Source of the DNA: Eubacteriales bacterium | GTDB lineage: Bacteria > Bacillota_A > Clostridia > Lachnospirales > Lachnospiraceae | Assembly (NCBI GenBank): GCA_030533315.1 | Contig: JAUNJL010000017.1 | Location: 1-39,449, forward strand | Direction of reading: 5' to 3' | DNA length: 39,449 nt | Part shown: one piece after another, positions 17,191-25,864 of the stretch | How positions within the stretch are numbered: the first letter of the stretch is position 1 | Layout of the letters: every line of letters begins with the position of its first letter | Notes under the pieces: generated by a model | Told to the model about the DNA's origin: nothing | What the model saw: the letters and a program-made list of their open reading frames with translations, nothing else | Databases searched by the model: none | Made by a program: the position numbers and the translations under genes

Positions 17191-18249
17191 TCAGATCAGG
17201 TACTTTTCCCGCAGCTCCTCGATGGCCTTTGGAGTCATGTACAGCCCCTTTCTGAGGAAACGGTCCACGGAGCCGTACTCCCTTCGGATGGTGTCCATCA
17301 CGATGTCCATGTAGTGCTGCTTCACCCGATAAAAGGCGCTCACGTTCTCCACCCGCTGGATGCTGTCCATCCTGGCCGCCTCCAGATAGCGGAGGATACA
17401 CTCCATCTCCCCCGCCAGACAGGCGTTGGATTTCAGGAAATCCTCCCGGATTGCCTCCTCCGGCACACCCAGGGCGCAAAGCAGGATGGCCGCAGCCACT
17501 CCCGTCCGATCCTTTCCCAGGCTGCCGTGCCACAGAACGGCCCCCTCCTGATGGTTCAAAAGCACGTCCAGGAACCTGGCGTACTGCTTGACGGAGTAGA
17601 TGTCCTTCACGAAGCTTTCGTACTGCCTCACAAGATGATCCTCCGCCCTCCCCTCGTAGTGGATGAAAAATCTGGGAACCTTCAGAACCCCCGGCTCCTT
17701 CAGCCCCATCTCATCGATAATGGGAATGTGGTAGTAGGCCACTCCCCGCAGGGCCACGTCCGGCTTTCCCTTCCGCTCCTCCTGGGACCGGAAATCAATG
17801 ACGGTGCGCAGGCGGTACTCCTCCCCCAGCACCTGCTGATCCGGCAGGGCGGCATGGTACAGCTCCCCGCTGCGCAGAAGCCTGCGAGGAAGGATGTGGC
17901 GGCCGTCCTCCGTGGCGATGGCGCCCAGATCCCTGGTGTTGGGAAGGCTCAGGAGGGGAAGACGCCCCCCTCTTGGAAAGCCCACCGCCATATTGGGATT
18001 CAGGGCCCTCAGGTGGAGGATGCACTCCTGGACCTCCCTCTCCGTCATGTCAAATTTGTACTTTTTCCTTCTTCTGGTGATCACCACGAGATAGTTGGCT
18101 ATGACCTGCTTTCCCCCTCGCTCCTGACTGCTCTCCCCCTCCCGGCGCATGTACACCCACATGATGTCGCTGCAGGGGAGATTGTTCAGCATCATACGCT
18201 TGTAAAAGGACAGACATCCGTTCTCGATCCTGATCTTTCCGTACTTCAT
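17191..18249 (-). CDS. Tyrosine-phosphatase-family protein lacking the catalytic cysteine
   Basis: A 352-residue protein. Residues 1 to about 95 form an N-terminal domain I cannot name (MKYGKIRIENGCLSFYKR). Residues from about 100 on match the tyrosine/serine phosphatase family (Y_phosphatase3): LPNTRDLGA (102-110), LLRSGEL (124-130), VIDFRSQEE, and the P-loop HGSLGKDRTG (241-250). In active members the P-loop is HCxxGKDRxG; here residue 242, the nucleophile, is glycine (GGC, positions 17524-17526), one base from TGC. The frame is otherwise intact. The ATG at 18249 is used because GGAAGG precedes it; the longer frame would start at GTG. It has its own promoter and a structured leader. It may be a pseudophosphatase that binds without hydrolysis, a recent loss, or a sequencing error. 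Confidence 0.85.
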   Translation of the reverse strand: MKYGKIRIENGCLSFYKRMMLNNLPCSDIMWVYMRREGESSQERGGKQVIANYLVVITRRRKKYKFDMTEREVQECILHLRALNPNMAVGFPRGGRLPLLSLPNTRDLGAIATEDGRHILPRRLLRSGELYHAALPDQQVLGEEYRLRTVIDFRSQEERKGKPDVALRGVAYYHIPIIDEMGLKEPGVLKVPRFFIHYEGRAEDHLVRQYESFVKDIYSVKQYARFLDVLLNHQEGAVLWHGSLGKDRTGVAAAILLCALGVPEEAIREDFLKSNACLAGEMECILRYLEAARMDSIQRVENVSAFYRVKQHYMDIVMDTIRREYGSVDRFLRKGLYMTPKAIEELREKYLI

Positions 18250-18417
18250 GGCTCTCATCCTTCCCACTCTGTTTTTCTCATTTCCACAGGAGCTCTCCTT
18301 TGGCGATCAAAAAAACAGAGTACGCCTCACCTGTCCCTCCTGCCTGCGGCAGGACCCTTGGAACAGAAAGCTCTTTTTTCCTCCAGAGGGCGCCGCAAAT
18401 GCGCCCCCGCTCTCTCT
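18250..18417 (-). promoter_or_regulatory. Structured leader of the phosphatase-family gene
   Basis: Three inverted repeats lie in about 165 nt. They are GGGCGC/GCGCCC (18388-18406), TCCTGCC/GGCAGGA with a three-base loop (18338-18354), and an 11-base perfect repeat ACTCTGTTTTT/AAAAACAGAGT (18266-18276 and 18311-18321), whose downstream arm ends just before the ribosome binding site. A T7 run is inside the last structure. Confidence 0.45.
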
Positions 18418-18446
18418 ACTTTAACAGGACAATCCCTTTTATGCAA
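18418..18446 (-). promoter_or_regulatory. Promoter of the phosphatase-family gene
   Basis: TTGCAT (18441-18446) and TAAAGT (18418-18423) on the minus strand are 17 bases apart, with TGT before the -10 (extended form). It lies just after the DUF47 terminator. Confidence 0.7.
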
Positions 18447-18474
18447 GGGCCTGGGACTGATTTAACAGAAACTT

Positions 18475-18514
18475 AAAAAAGCCTGCCGGGAGCTTTCCTC
18501 CCAAACAGGCTTTT
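18475..18514. terminator. Terminator after the pit-DUF47 pair
   Basis: AAAAAAGCCTG, inner arms GGGAG/CTCCC, then CAGGCTTTT form a stable hairpin with A and T tracts on either side. It lies 11 bases beyond the DUF47 stop. Confidence 0.9.
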
Positions 18515-18524
18515 CTCAGGGTCG

Positions 18525-19145
18525 TCAGGAATTTTTCATGACCACCTGAGCCACGCCGTCCGCCACATGCTCACAGGCGTCGGCACATTTTTCCAGATAG
18601 GTGTAGATCTCCCTCCAGGCGATGATGGAACGCACGTCCTCCTCCAGGTGAAGGCTCCTCATGCTGGAAAGGTACAGCCTGTCCGCCTCCTCCTCGAAGG
18701 AATTGATCCGGATCACCGCCTCCTTCAGCTTCTTGGAATGGCGGAAATTAGGGAACTCCCGCAGCATGGCGCACACCTCGCCGCAGCACTGGATCACCAC
18801 GTCCAGAAGGGAGATGGCGTCCGGGCGGATCTTTTGCACATTGTTCATGTAAATGCACATGAGAACCTCCTCGATCTTGTCCGTCAGCTCGTCGATGGCG
18901 TGGGCCAGGGCAGCGATATCCTCCCGCTCAATGGGGGTGATGAAGGCCTTCGCCACCCTGTCCGTCAGCTCATGCTTTTTTTCATCTCCCTGGTGCTCCA
19001 AAAGATGAAGCTCCTCCAGTCTCCTGGGAAGGCTCTCCGGCTCAAAATGCACCAGAACCTCCTTCAGCATCTGGGCCGCCTTTTCCGATATCTCCCCGCA
19101 GGCGACAAAATTTTCAAAATAAAACGAATCCTGTTTTTTTGACAT
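18525..19145 (-). CDS. DUF47 family protein (PhoU-like partner of the Pit transporter)
   Basis: A 206-residue, largely helical protein starting MSKKQDSFYFENF. It matches the DUF47/PhoU-like family, usually encoded beside pit genes and thought to regulate phosphate uptake. Acidic helix motifs such as LEHQGDEKKHELT and NSFEEEADRLY are the likely metal-binding bundle seen in this family. The reading frame extends far upstream over pit, but AAGGAG lies 6 bases before the ATG at 19145. It follows pit by 26 bases and ends at a terminator, so the two form an operon. Confidence 0.92.
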   Translation of the reverse strand: MSKKQDSFYFENFVACGEISEKAAQMLKEVLVHFEPESLPRRLEELHLLEHQGDEKKHELTDRVAKAFITPIEREDIAALAHAIDELTDKIEEVLMCIYMNNVQKIRPDAISLLDVVIQCCGEVCAMLREFPNFRHSKKLKEAVIRINSFEEEADRLYLSSMRSLHLEEDVRSIIAWREIYTYLEKCADACEHVADGVAQVVMKNS

Positions 19146-19171
19146 ACGTTTCTCCTTTGCTTTCCCTTTTT

Positions 19172-20224
19172 TTAGAGGATCTGGATAAAGATCTTTGCCA
19201 TGACAAAGCTGATGAGCCCACATCCCGGAAAGGTGAAGATCCAGGTGAGCATCATGTCCCTCACCACCCCGAAGTTGATGGCGGACAGCCGCTTCACCGC
19301 CCCCACTCCCATGATGGCGCTGGTCTTCGTGTGGGTGGTGGACACGGGGATCCCGAAAAGACTGGAATACAACAGGCAGAGAGCGCCGGAAAGGTCTGCG
19401 CAGAAGCCCTGGTACCGCTCCAGCTTCACCATGTCCATCCCCACGGACTTGATGATCTTCTCCCCTCCCACGCTGGTCCCGAGAGCCATGACCACGCTGC
19501 AGAGGAGCATCACCCACACGGGGATCTCCATACCGCTGACAGAGTTCTGCCCGTTGGAAAAGGCGATCCCCAAAAAAAGCACGCCGATAAACTTCTGTCC
19601 GTCCTGGGCCCCGTGCATGAAGCTCATGGCCGCCGCACCCAGAATCTGGGCGCCCCCGAAAAAGGAATCCGCCCTTCTTCTCTCCAGGCCCCGGCACAAA
19701 AGGGTCACAAGCCTGCAGATCACCCAGCCGGTGACAAAGCCCAGCACCAGGCTGAGCACCAGACCGTAGAGCACCTTTACCCATTCCTGGAGATTGATGC
19801 CCCCGATCCCCTTTTGGATGGCGATGGCCGCACCGGACAGTCCGGCGATGAGGCTGTGGCTCTCGCTGGTGGGGATCCCGAAGACGGAGGCCGCCACACT
19901 GTACACCACGATGGACAAAAGGGCGGCGCAAAGGGCGATCTGGGCCTCCTTGGTATTGGCGCCAAAATCCACCATGTTGCTGATGGTGGAGGCCACGGAG
20001 CTGTTGATCTGCGTCATGATGAACACGCCTAAAAAGTTAAAGACCGCACTCATCCAGATGGCCGCCTTCACCGGAAGGCACCGGGTGGTCACGCAGGTGG
20101 CGATGGCGTTTGGCGCATCCGTCCATCCATTTACAAAAATAACCCCCAGCGTAAAAAGCACCGTGACGGCCAGCGCCGGGTTCTGTGTCATTTGCCTCAA
20201 AAACACCGCAAATGAAAAATCCAT
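19172..20224 (-). CDS. pit: Inorganic phosphate transporter, Pit family
   Basis: A 350-residue membrane protein of the PiT family that takes up phosphate with a coupling cation. Both signature repeats are present: VNGWTDAPNAIAT near residue 32 in the N-terminal half, and MSFMHGAQDGQKFIG in the C-terminal half, followed by GTSVGGEKIIKSVG. GIPTSESHSLIAG and GIPVSTTHTKTSAIMG are the paired family motifs. About ten hydrophobic segments are seen. GGGAGG lies upstream of the ATG, with its own promoter. Confidence 0.94.
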   Translation of the reverse strand: MDFSFAVFLRQMTQNPALAVTVLFTLGVIFVNGWTDAPNAIATCVTTRCLPVKAAIWMSAVFNFLGVFIMTQINSSVASTISNMVDFGANTKEAQIALCAALLSIVVYSVAASVFGIPTSESHSLIAGLSGAAIAIQKGIGGINLQEWVKVLYGLVLSLVLGFVTGWVICRLVTLLCRGLERRRADSFFGGAQILGAAAMSFMHGAQDGQKFIGVLFLGIAFSNGQNSVSGMEIPVWVMLLCSVVMALGTSVGGEKIIKSVGMDMVKLERYQGFCADLSGALCLLYSSLFGIPVSTTHTKTSAIMGVGAVKRLSAINFGVVRDMMLTWIFTFPGCGLISFVMAKIFIQIL

Positions 20225-20322
20225 AGCTTCGATCCTCCCTCATCCTGTCGTACCGCTCCTCCGGCCGTCAGGGGCTGCCTGTACCGCCTCTTTTTTGCCC
20301 GCCGGATCACAAATTCGTATCA

Positions 20323-20351
20323 ACATTAGCACCATTGCACCCAAAAGTCAA
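20323..20351 (-). promoter_or_regulatory. Promoter of the pit-DUF47 operon
   Basis: TTGACT (20346-20351) and TAATGT (20323-20328) on the minus strand are 17 bases apart, with TGC before the -10. The leader to the pit ATG is about 90 nt. No Pho box can be asserted. Confidence 0.75.
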
Positions 20352-20453
20352 TACGTTTTTTTTTATCTAAAAAATGCCTTCCCCCTTTCATTTCCCATCT
20401 GGACCTGCCATTTTTTGTTCTCTTACTTCTTGTCAGATCCGCTCCTGTACTGC

Positions 20454-20518
20454 GAAAGAAAGCCTCCCGCAGCTGCGGAAGGCTTTCTTTCTTTGGCGGC
20501 CGTCTCTTTCTGGCCGCC
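20454..20518. terminator. Double hairpin terminator after the flavodiiron gene
   Basis: A near-perfect repeat GAAAGAAAGCCT-CCGCAGCTGCGG-AGGCTTTCTTTC (20454-20491) follows a smaller hairpin GGCGGCC/GGCCGCC (20495-20518). On the minus strand the larger stem ends in a T-rich arm (CTTTCTTTC). It lies 13 bases beyond the flavodiiron stop and insulates pit. The rest of 20225-20531 holds only the pit promoter and leader. Confidence 0.8.
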
Positions 20519-20531
20519 GTCTCACCTCGCT

Positions 20532-23060
20532 TTATCCAAAGATCTTGGAGAAGGTCAGCTTCTTTTCCACCGCCTCGGTGAGCTGAGCCATTTTGGAGGT
20601 GTCTCCAATGAGGATCACCCCGCAGAGGCGGTTGTTCAGGAAGTAATATTTCTCATACTGCTTCCTTCCCTCATCCTGAAATTCCACGGTACGGTAGATC
20701 AGGTTCGGGTTCTTGCCGTTGTCCCCGATGGCGTACAGGGAGGTGTTCATCCCGTTAAAGGAAAGTCCCGCAGAGACGGTCTCGTACTCCAGAGCCTCTC
20801 CCGCCGCATTGGCGCCGGCCACCCTTCCCTGCTCCAGGGCCTGGGGCCAGATGGCGTAATTGACACCCTCAAACTCCGCACAATCGCCGCAGGCGTAGAC
20901 GTGGGGAAGGCTGGTCTCCATCCTGGCGTTTACCACCACGCCCCTGTTGACCTCCGCTCCTGCCTCCTTGGCCACAGCCCCGTTGGCCCGCACGCCAGCG
21001 GACACGATCACCAGCTCCGCCTCAAAAAGAGTTCCGTCCGCCAGCTTCACGCCGGTCACCCGGTCCTCCCCCTCGATGGAGGCGATCTGAACGCCTGTGT
21101 GGATGGCGATCCCCACGGACTCGCTGATCCTGGTCAAAAGCTGGCTGGCGCCCTGATCCAGCTGTCTTCCCATGATCTGGGGAGCAAGCTCCAGGACGTT
21201 CACCTTCTTTTTCGCCTTTCTGAACTCCCAGGCAGCCTCCAGTCCCAGGACCCCGCCGCCGATGACCACCACGTTTTCCACCTGGGGCATCAGGCCGGCG
21301 ATCCTTTCGATGTCGGACATACGGCGGATGGCCACCACCTGCTCCTTCTCATGGCCCGGGATGGGCGGGATAAAGCACTCGGAGCCAAGGGCGTAGATCA
21401 GCTTCGTGTACTTCACCCTGGAGCCGTCCTCCATCACCACCTCTTTTTCCTTGGCGTCCACGGAAACCACCTGTTTCCCCAGTACCTGGAACACCTGGTT
21501 CTTCTCGTACCACTCCTGATCCTCCACGGCGATGGTTTCCCCGTCCAGCTCCGCCACCATGGACTTGGTGAGCATGGGCCGGTTGTAGGTCCTGTAGGGC
21601 TCGTTGGAGATCATCACGATGGAACCGGTGGTGTCCCTCTCCCGGATGGCCTTCGCCGCGCTGAGGCCGGCGGCGCCGTTTCCAATGATCACGTAGAAAT
21701 CCCTGGTGTCCCTGCGGAAGGTGGAGGTCTCCTCATCCACGGGGACAAAGTTCTCCTTGCCTACCCCGCAGACGGGGCAGATCTCCAGGGAGGAGTCAAA
21801 GATCTCCCCGCATACCAGACACTTTACCAGGGTACGGGCACCGGAAGCCTTCTTAGGATTCTCCTTCTCCTGAAGGATGCAGCCGAAATTGAAGCCGTAT
21901 TCATAGGCGTCCAGAAGCTGGTTCTCACTGGGCTTAAAGCGGATGCGAAGCCCGTCCACCACCTTCATGCGCAACTGACGAAGACGCTCGAGCAGATGAG
22001 GCACCGCCTCCCCGCTCCAGCCATAGCTTCCGAAAGCGCTGGCCAGCTTGCCCCCGTGGGTGCCGGCAAAGATGGAGGTGGTCAGATCCCAAATGGGCTT
22101 CAAGGCCTCTCCCACGATGGTGGGGGAGCCCAAAAGAATGCCGTCCGCATAGCCCAGCTCCTCCAGAACCTTCGCCTGGTCCGCCTCCACCATGTCATAG
22201 CACCGCACGTCCACGTCCCCACTGTCCATGATGCCCTTGGAGATCTGCTGTGCGATCTCTTTGGTATAGCCGTAGGCGCTCACGTAGGGAATGATGACCG
22301 TCTTCTTTTTGTTGGGATTGACCACGGTGCACCACTCCTGGTAGGTGTTGTACATCAGATCGATCTTCTCGTCCAGCACGGGGCCGTGTCCCGGGCAGAT
22401 CATGGAAACGTCCAGCTCCCTCACCCGATCCAGGGCCTTCCTCATAAAGGGCTTGAAGGGGCCGATGATACAGTCGAAATAGTACTTGGCCGCCCTCATA
22501 TATCCTTCCTGATCCGTCACCTTGCTCACAAGGACGTCATGGAAGCCATAATGGGAGCCAAAGGAATCACAGGTCACCAGGATCTGCTCCTCCTCCAGAT
22601 AGGTGTACATGGTATCCGGCCAGTGCAGGTTGGGAACCACCAGGAAACGCAGGTGCCTTCCCCCGATCTCCATCCTCTGATTGTCCTTCACCGCAATGGA
22701 GGTAAAGTCCCGATTCACGATCTCCTTCAGGAAGCCGATGGCGCAGCCGGTCCCCACGATCTTCATCTGAGGGCTGTAATCCAGCAGCTTCTCAATGCTT
22801 CCCGCATGATCCGGCTCGGTGTGCTCCACCACCAGGTAGTCGATCCTGGTCACGTCGATGATCTCCTTTAATTTTTCCAGATACTCGTCAAAAAACTTGG
22901 CCTTGGCCGTCTCAAAAAGAACCACCTTATCTCCCGCCTTCCATACGTAGGAGTTGTAGGTGGTACCAAACTCAGTGTACATGATGATGTCAAACACCCG
23001 AAGGTTATCGTCCACGATCCCTGCCCAATAAAAGCCGTCCCGAAGCTCCAGTGTCTTCAT
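20532..23060 (-). CDS. Multidomain flavodiiron protein: NADH-linked O2 (or NO) reductase
   Basis: An 842-residue fusion of four modules. Residues 1 to about 247 are the metallo-beta-lactamase diiron domain; all ligands are present (H80, E82, D84, H146, D165, H225). Residues 253-400 are flavodoxin-like (FMN). Residues 414-431 hold two CxxC pairs only 10 residues apart (CLVC, CPVC), a short-spaced rubredoxin. Residues from about 455 to 842 are an NAD(P)H:rubredoxin oxidoreductase with FAD motif GNGAAG (460-465), NAD motif IGGGVLGLEAA and the YACGDCAEF motif. This is the class F layout known from Clostridioides and other anaerobes, which passes electrons from NADH to reduce oxygen to water. It starts with GAGG 9 bases upstream, 98 bases after dapL. 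It protects an anaerobe from air. Confidence 0.93.
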   Translation of the reverse strand: MKTLELRDGFYWAGIVDDNLRVFDIIMYTEFGTTYNSYVWKAGDKVVLFETAKAKFFDEYLEKLKEIIDVTRIDYLVVEHTEPDHAGSIEKLLDYSPQMKIVGTGCAIGFLKEIVNRDFTSIAVKDNQRMEIGGRHLRFLVVPNLHWPDTMYTYLEEEQILVTCDSFGSHYGFHDVLVSKVTDQEGYMRAAKYYFDCIIGPFKPFMRKALDRVRELDVSMICPGHGPVLDEKIDLMYNTYQEWCTVVNPNKKKTVIIPYVSAYGYTKEIAQQISKGIMDSGDVDVRCYDMVEADQAKVLEELGYADGILLGSPTIVGEALKPIWDLTTSIFAGTHGGKLASAFGSYGWSGEAVPHLLERLRQLRMKVVDGLRIRFKPSENQLLDAYEYGFNFGCILQEKENPKKASGARTLVKCLVCGEIFDSSLEICPVCGVGKENFVPVDEETSTFRRDTRDFYVIIGNGAAGLSAAKAIRERDTTGSIVMISNEPYRTYNRPMLTKSMVAELDGETIAVEDQEWYEKNQVFQVLGKQVVSVDAKEKEVVMEDGSRVKYTKLIYALGSECFIPPIPGHEKEQVVAIRRMSDIERIAGLMPQVENVVVIGGGVLGLEAAWEFRKAKKKVNVLELAPQIMGRQLDQGASQLLTRISESVGIAIHTGVQIASIEGEDRVTGVKLADGTLFEAELVIVSAGVRANGAVAKEAGAEVNRGVVVNARMETSLPHVYACGDCAEFEGVNYAIWPQALEQGRVAGANAAGEALEYETVSAGLSFNGMNTSLYAIGDNGKNPNLIYRTVEFQDEGRKQYEKYYFLNNRLCGVILIGDTSKMAQLTEAVEKKLTFSKIFG

Positions 23061-23094
23061 TGCTTGATCCTCACTTTCTTGATTGATGTTTGAT

Positions 23095-23131
23095 GGCAGT
23101 CCGGCAGCCCCTCCGCAAGGGAAGGACTGCC
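23095..23131. other. Hairpin between dapL and the flavodiiron gene
   Basis: GGCAGTCC (23095-23102) pairs with GGACTGCC (23124-23131) around a smaller inner CCCT/AGGG helix. Neither side has a good T-run, so it is more likely a processing or partial attenuation site than a full terminator. I see no promoter between it and the flavodiiron start. Confidence 0.45.
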
Positions 23132-23158
23132 TTCTGCCACCCTGTTTATCCTATTTTT

Positions 23159-24373
23159 TCACAGATTTCGGATCCTGTCAATCGCCTCCAGAGTATTTTC
23201 GTAGGTTCCGAAGGCGGTCAGGCGGAAATAACCCTCCCCGTGGGCGCCAAAGCCAGAGCCGGGAGTGCCCACCACCCCGGCATTTTTGAGAAGATAGTCA
23301 AAAAACTCCCAGGAAGTCATCTGATCCGGGGTCTTCAGCCAGATATAAGGGGCGTTCACGCCGCCGGAAACGGAAAACCCTGCCTGGGAAAGGGCGTCGT
23401 AGATCGTCCTGGCATTTTTCTGGTAATAGCCCACCTGCTCCCTCAGCTGAGCCTTTCCGGCCTCTGAGTAGACGGCCTCCCCTGCCCTCTGGACAATGTA
23501 GGGAGCCCCGTTGAACTTGGTCCCATGGCGCCTCGCCCACAGGCTGTGAAGGGAAACCCCGTCCCGCACCAGATCCCTGGGAACCACGGTGAAGCCCAGA
23601 CGCACCCCGGTAAAGCCCGCATTTTTGGAGAAGCTGCGAAGCTCTATGGCACAGGTTCTCGCCCCCTGGCACTCATAAATGGTGTGGGGAACATCATCCT
23701 CCGTGATATACGCCTCATAGGCGGCGTCGTAAATGATGACGCAGCCGTTCTTATTGGCATAATCCACCCACGTCTGGAGCCCTTTCCTGGTGATGGCGCC
23801 TCCCGTGGGGTTGTTGGGGAAGCAGAGGTAGATCAGATCCGGCGTCTCCTGGGGCAGCTCCGGGAGAAATCCATTTTCCTGGCGGCAGGGCATATAGATC
23901 ACCCCGTCAAAATTCTCCCTCTTTTCATTGTACCGGCCGGTGCGCCCGGCCATCACGTTGGTATCCACATAGACGGGGTACACCGGGTCGCACACCGCAA
24001 CCCGGTTGTCTGCGCCAAAAATCTCCTGGATGTTTCCGGAATCGCTCTTCGCCCCGTCGGAGACAAAGATCTCCTCCGGGGAAATGTCGCAGCCCCTGGC
24101 CTTGTAATCGTTCCTGGTGATGGCCTCCCTCAAAAACCCGTACCCTAGATCCGGGGCATATCCCCGGAAGGTCCCGGCATGGGCCATCTCCTCCACTCCC
24201 CGGTGGAGCGCCTCCACGATGGCCGGCGCCAAAGGCTGGGTCACGTCTCCGATGCCAAGGCTGATGATCTTCTGCTGGGGATGCTCTGCCTGGTAAGCCC
24301 CCACCTTCTTTGCGATGGTGGAAAACAGATAGCTTCCCGGCAGCTTTAAATAATTTTCATTGACCGTAACCAT
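23159..24373 (-). CDS. dapL: LL-diaminopimelate aminotransferase
   Basis: A 404-residue fold-type I PLP enzyme that converts tetrahydrodipicolinate directly to LL-diaminopimelate with glutamate as amino donor, a shortcut for lysine and cell-wall synthesis. Family stretches are YLFSTIAKKV, SLGIGDVTQPL, SDGAKSDSGNIQEIFG, CDPVYPVYVDTNVMAGRTG and FPNNPTGG. The PLP lysine is in SFSKNAGFTGVR. AAGGAGG lies 7 bases before the ATG. It follows gatB by 51 bases with no promoter evident, so it is probably co-transcribed. Confidence 0.95.
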   Translation of the reverse strand: MVTVNENYLKLPGSYLFSTIAKKVGAYQAEHPQQKIISLGIGDVTQPLAPAIVEALHRGVEEMAHAGTFRGYAPDLGYGFLREAITRNDYKARGCDISPEEIFVSDGAKSDSGNIQEIFGADNRVAVCDPVYPVYVDTNVMAGRTGRYNEKRENFDGVIYMPCRQENGFLPELPQETPDLIYLCFPNNPTGGAITRKGLQTWVDYANKNGCVIIYDAAYEAYITEDDVPHTIYECQGARTCAIELRSFSKNAGFTGVRLGFTVVPRDLVRDGVSLHSLWARRHGTKFNGAPYIVQRAGEAVYSEAGKAQLREQVGYYQKNARTIYDALSQAGFSVSGGVNAPYIWLKTPDQMTSWEFFDYLLKNAGVVGTPGSGFGAHGEGYFRLTAFGTYENTLEAIDRIRNL

Positions 24374-24424
24374 GGGGTATCCTCCTTACAGCGTTCTTTT
24401 GCAGCGGTTCAGCCCGCCCGGCTG

Positions 24425-25864
24425 TCACCTTCTTTTCTCTATTTCAGCGCTCAGGGCCTCCCGCACGCTGGCCGGGTTGGCCTTGCCCTTCAATTCCTTC
24501 ATGATCAGCCCCACGAAGAAGCCCGTCACCTTGTCCTTTCCTCCCAGAAGCTCCGAAAGGGGACCTGGATTTTCTTCCAGGATCCTGGCCACCGTGCCCG
24601 CCAGAAGGCCGGCGTCCTCCACGATCCTCAGCCCATGCTCCTGGATGTAAGCCGCCGGATCCACGTCCTCCTCAAAAACCTTCTCAAACACCTTCTTGGC
24701 GTTTTGCGGGCTGACCTCCTTCTTCTCCACCATGTCCAAAAGGACAGCCAAGTTCCTGGGAGAAAAACGGACCTCCTCTGGATCCATTCCCCCCTCCTTC
24801 ATCAGGCGCAGAACCTCTCCCATAAACCAGTTGGCCGTCTTTTTCGGGTTCCCCGTCAGCCGGGCCGTCTCCTCAAACAGGGCCGCCAAATGCCTGGACT
24901 CCGTGAGAAGGCCGGCGTCATAGGCGGGAAGGCCGTACTCCTCCTGGTATCTCGCCTGCTTTTCCTCCCGAAACTCTGGCAGAGACCGCCGGATCTCCTG
25001 GATCCAGGCATCGGAAATATGAATGGGCGGCAAATCCGGATCCGGGAAATACCGGTAGTCCTTGGCATCCTCCTTGGAGCGCATGGCGTAGGAGGATTCC
25101 TTGTTGTCGTCCCAGCGGCGGGTCTCCTGAACCACGGGCCGTCCCATCTCCAAAAGCTCGATCTGGCGCTCCCTCTCCCCCTCAATGGCCCTTGCGATGG
25201 CCTTGAAGGAGTTCAGGTTCTTCATCTCCGTCCTGGTGCCCAGACGGTCGCTGCCCGCCTCCCGGACGGACAGGTTCACGTCCGCGCGCATGGAGCCCTC
25301 CTGCAGCTTGCAGTCCGACACCCCCAGGTACTGCATGGTACAGCGCAGCTTTTCCAGGTAGGCGATCACCTCCTGGGAGCTTCTCATGTCCGGCTGGGAC
25401 ACGATCTCGATCAGGGGAACACCGCTCCTGTTAAAGTCCACCAGGGAGCAGTCCTCCCACTGGTCGTGAACCAGCTTGCCCGCATCCTCCTCCATGTGCA
25501 TCTCGCGGATGCGGACCCTCTTCTTTCCCCCCGCCGTCTCGATCTCCACCCAGCCGTCGTGGCAGATGGGAAGATACAGCTGGGAGATCTGGTAATTCTG
25601 GGGATTGTCCGGGTAAAAATAATTCTTCCGGTCAAATTTACAATATTGGTGGATCTGGCAGTTTGTGGCCAGCCCCGCCTTCAGGGCAAACTCCACCACC
25701 CTTTTGTTCAGCACGGGGAGGGAGCCGGGCATACCGGTGCACACCGGGCAGGTGTGGGTGTTGGGAGCCCCTCCGAACTGGGTGGAGCAGCCGCAGAAGA
25801 TCTTGGTCCTTGTGGCAAGCTCCACATGGACCTCCAGCCCTATGATGGTCTCATATTGTCTCAT
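24425..25864 (-). CDS. gatB: Asp-tRNA(Asn)/Glu-tRNA(Gln) amidotransferase subunit B
   Basis: A 479-residue subunit that binds the mischarged tRNA and activates its acid group with ATP. Visible features: the GLEVHVELAT start, the zinc-binding cysteines in CGCSTQFGG and TCPVCTGMPGSLPVLN, the kinase-site stretch DFNRSGVPLIEI, and a C-terminal YqeY-like tail domain (about 330-479). Its ATG overlaps the gatA stop by four bases (ATGA). Confidence 0.96.
   Translation of the reverse strand: MRQYETIIGLEVHVELATRTKIFCGCSTQFGGAPNTHTCPVCTGMPGSLPVLNKRVVEFALKAGLATNCQIHQYCKFDRKNYFYPDNPQNYQISQLYLPICHDGWVEIETAGGKKRVRIREMHMEEDAGKLVHDQWEDCSLVDFNRSGVPLIEIVSQPDMRSSQEVIAYLEKLRCTMQYLGVSDCKLQEGSMRADVNLSVREAGSDRLGTRTEMKNLNSFKAIARAIEGERERQIELLEMGRPVVQETRRWDDNKESSYAMRSKEDAKDYRYFPDPDLPPIHISDAWIQEIRRSLPEFREEKQARYQEEYGLPAYDAGLLTESRHLAALFEETARLTGNPKKTANWFMGEVLRLMKEGGMDPEEVRFSPRNLAVLLDMVEKKEVSPQNAKKVFEKVFEEDVDPAAYIQEHGLRIVEDAGLLAGTVARILEENPGPLSELLGGKDKVTGFFVGLIMKELKGKANPASVREALSAEIEKRR

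Noticed and set aside
19794..22871. 1025-codon plus-strand open frame over pit and the flavodiiron gene
   Set aside because: Its translation is rich in H, P, L and V without recognisable domains and crosses two terminators; the minus-strand genes explain the region fully.
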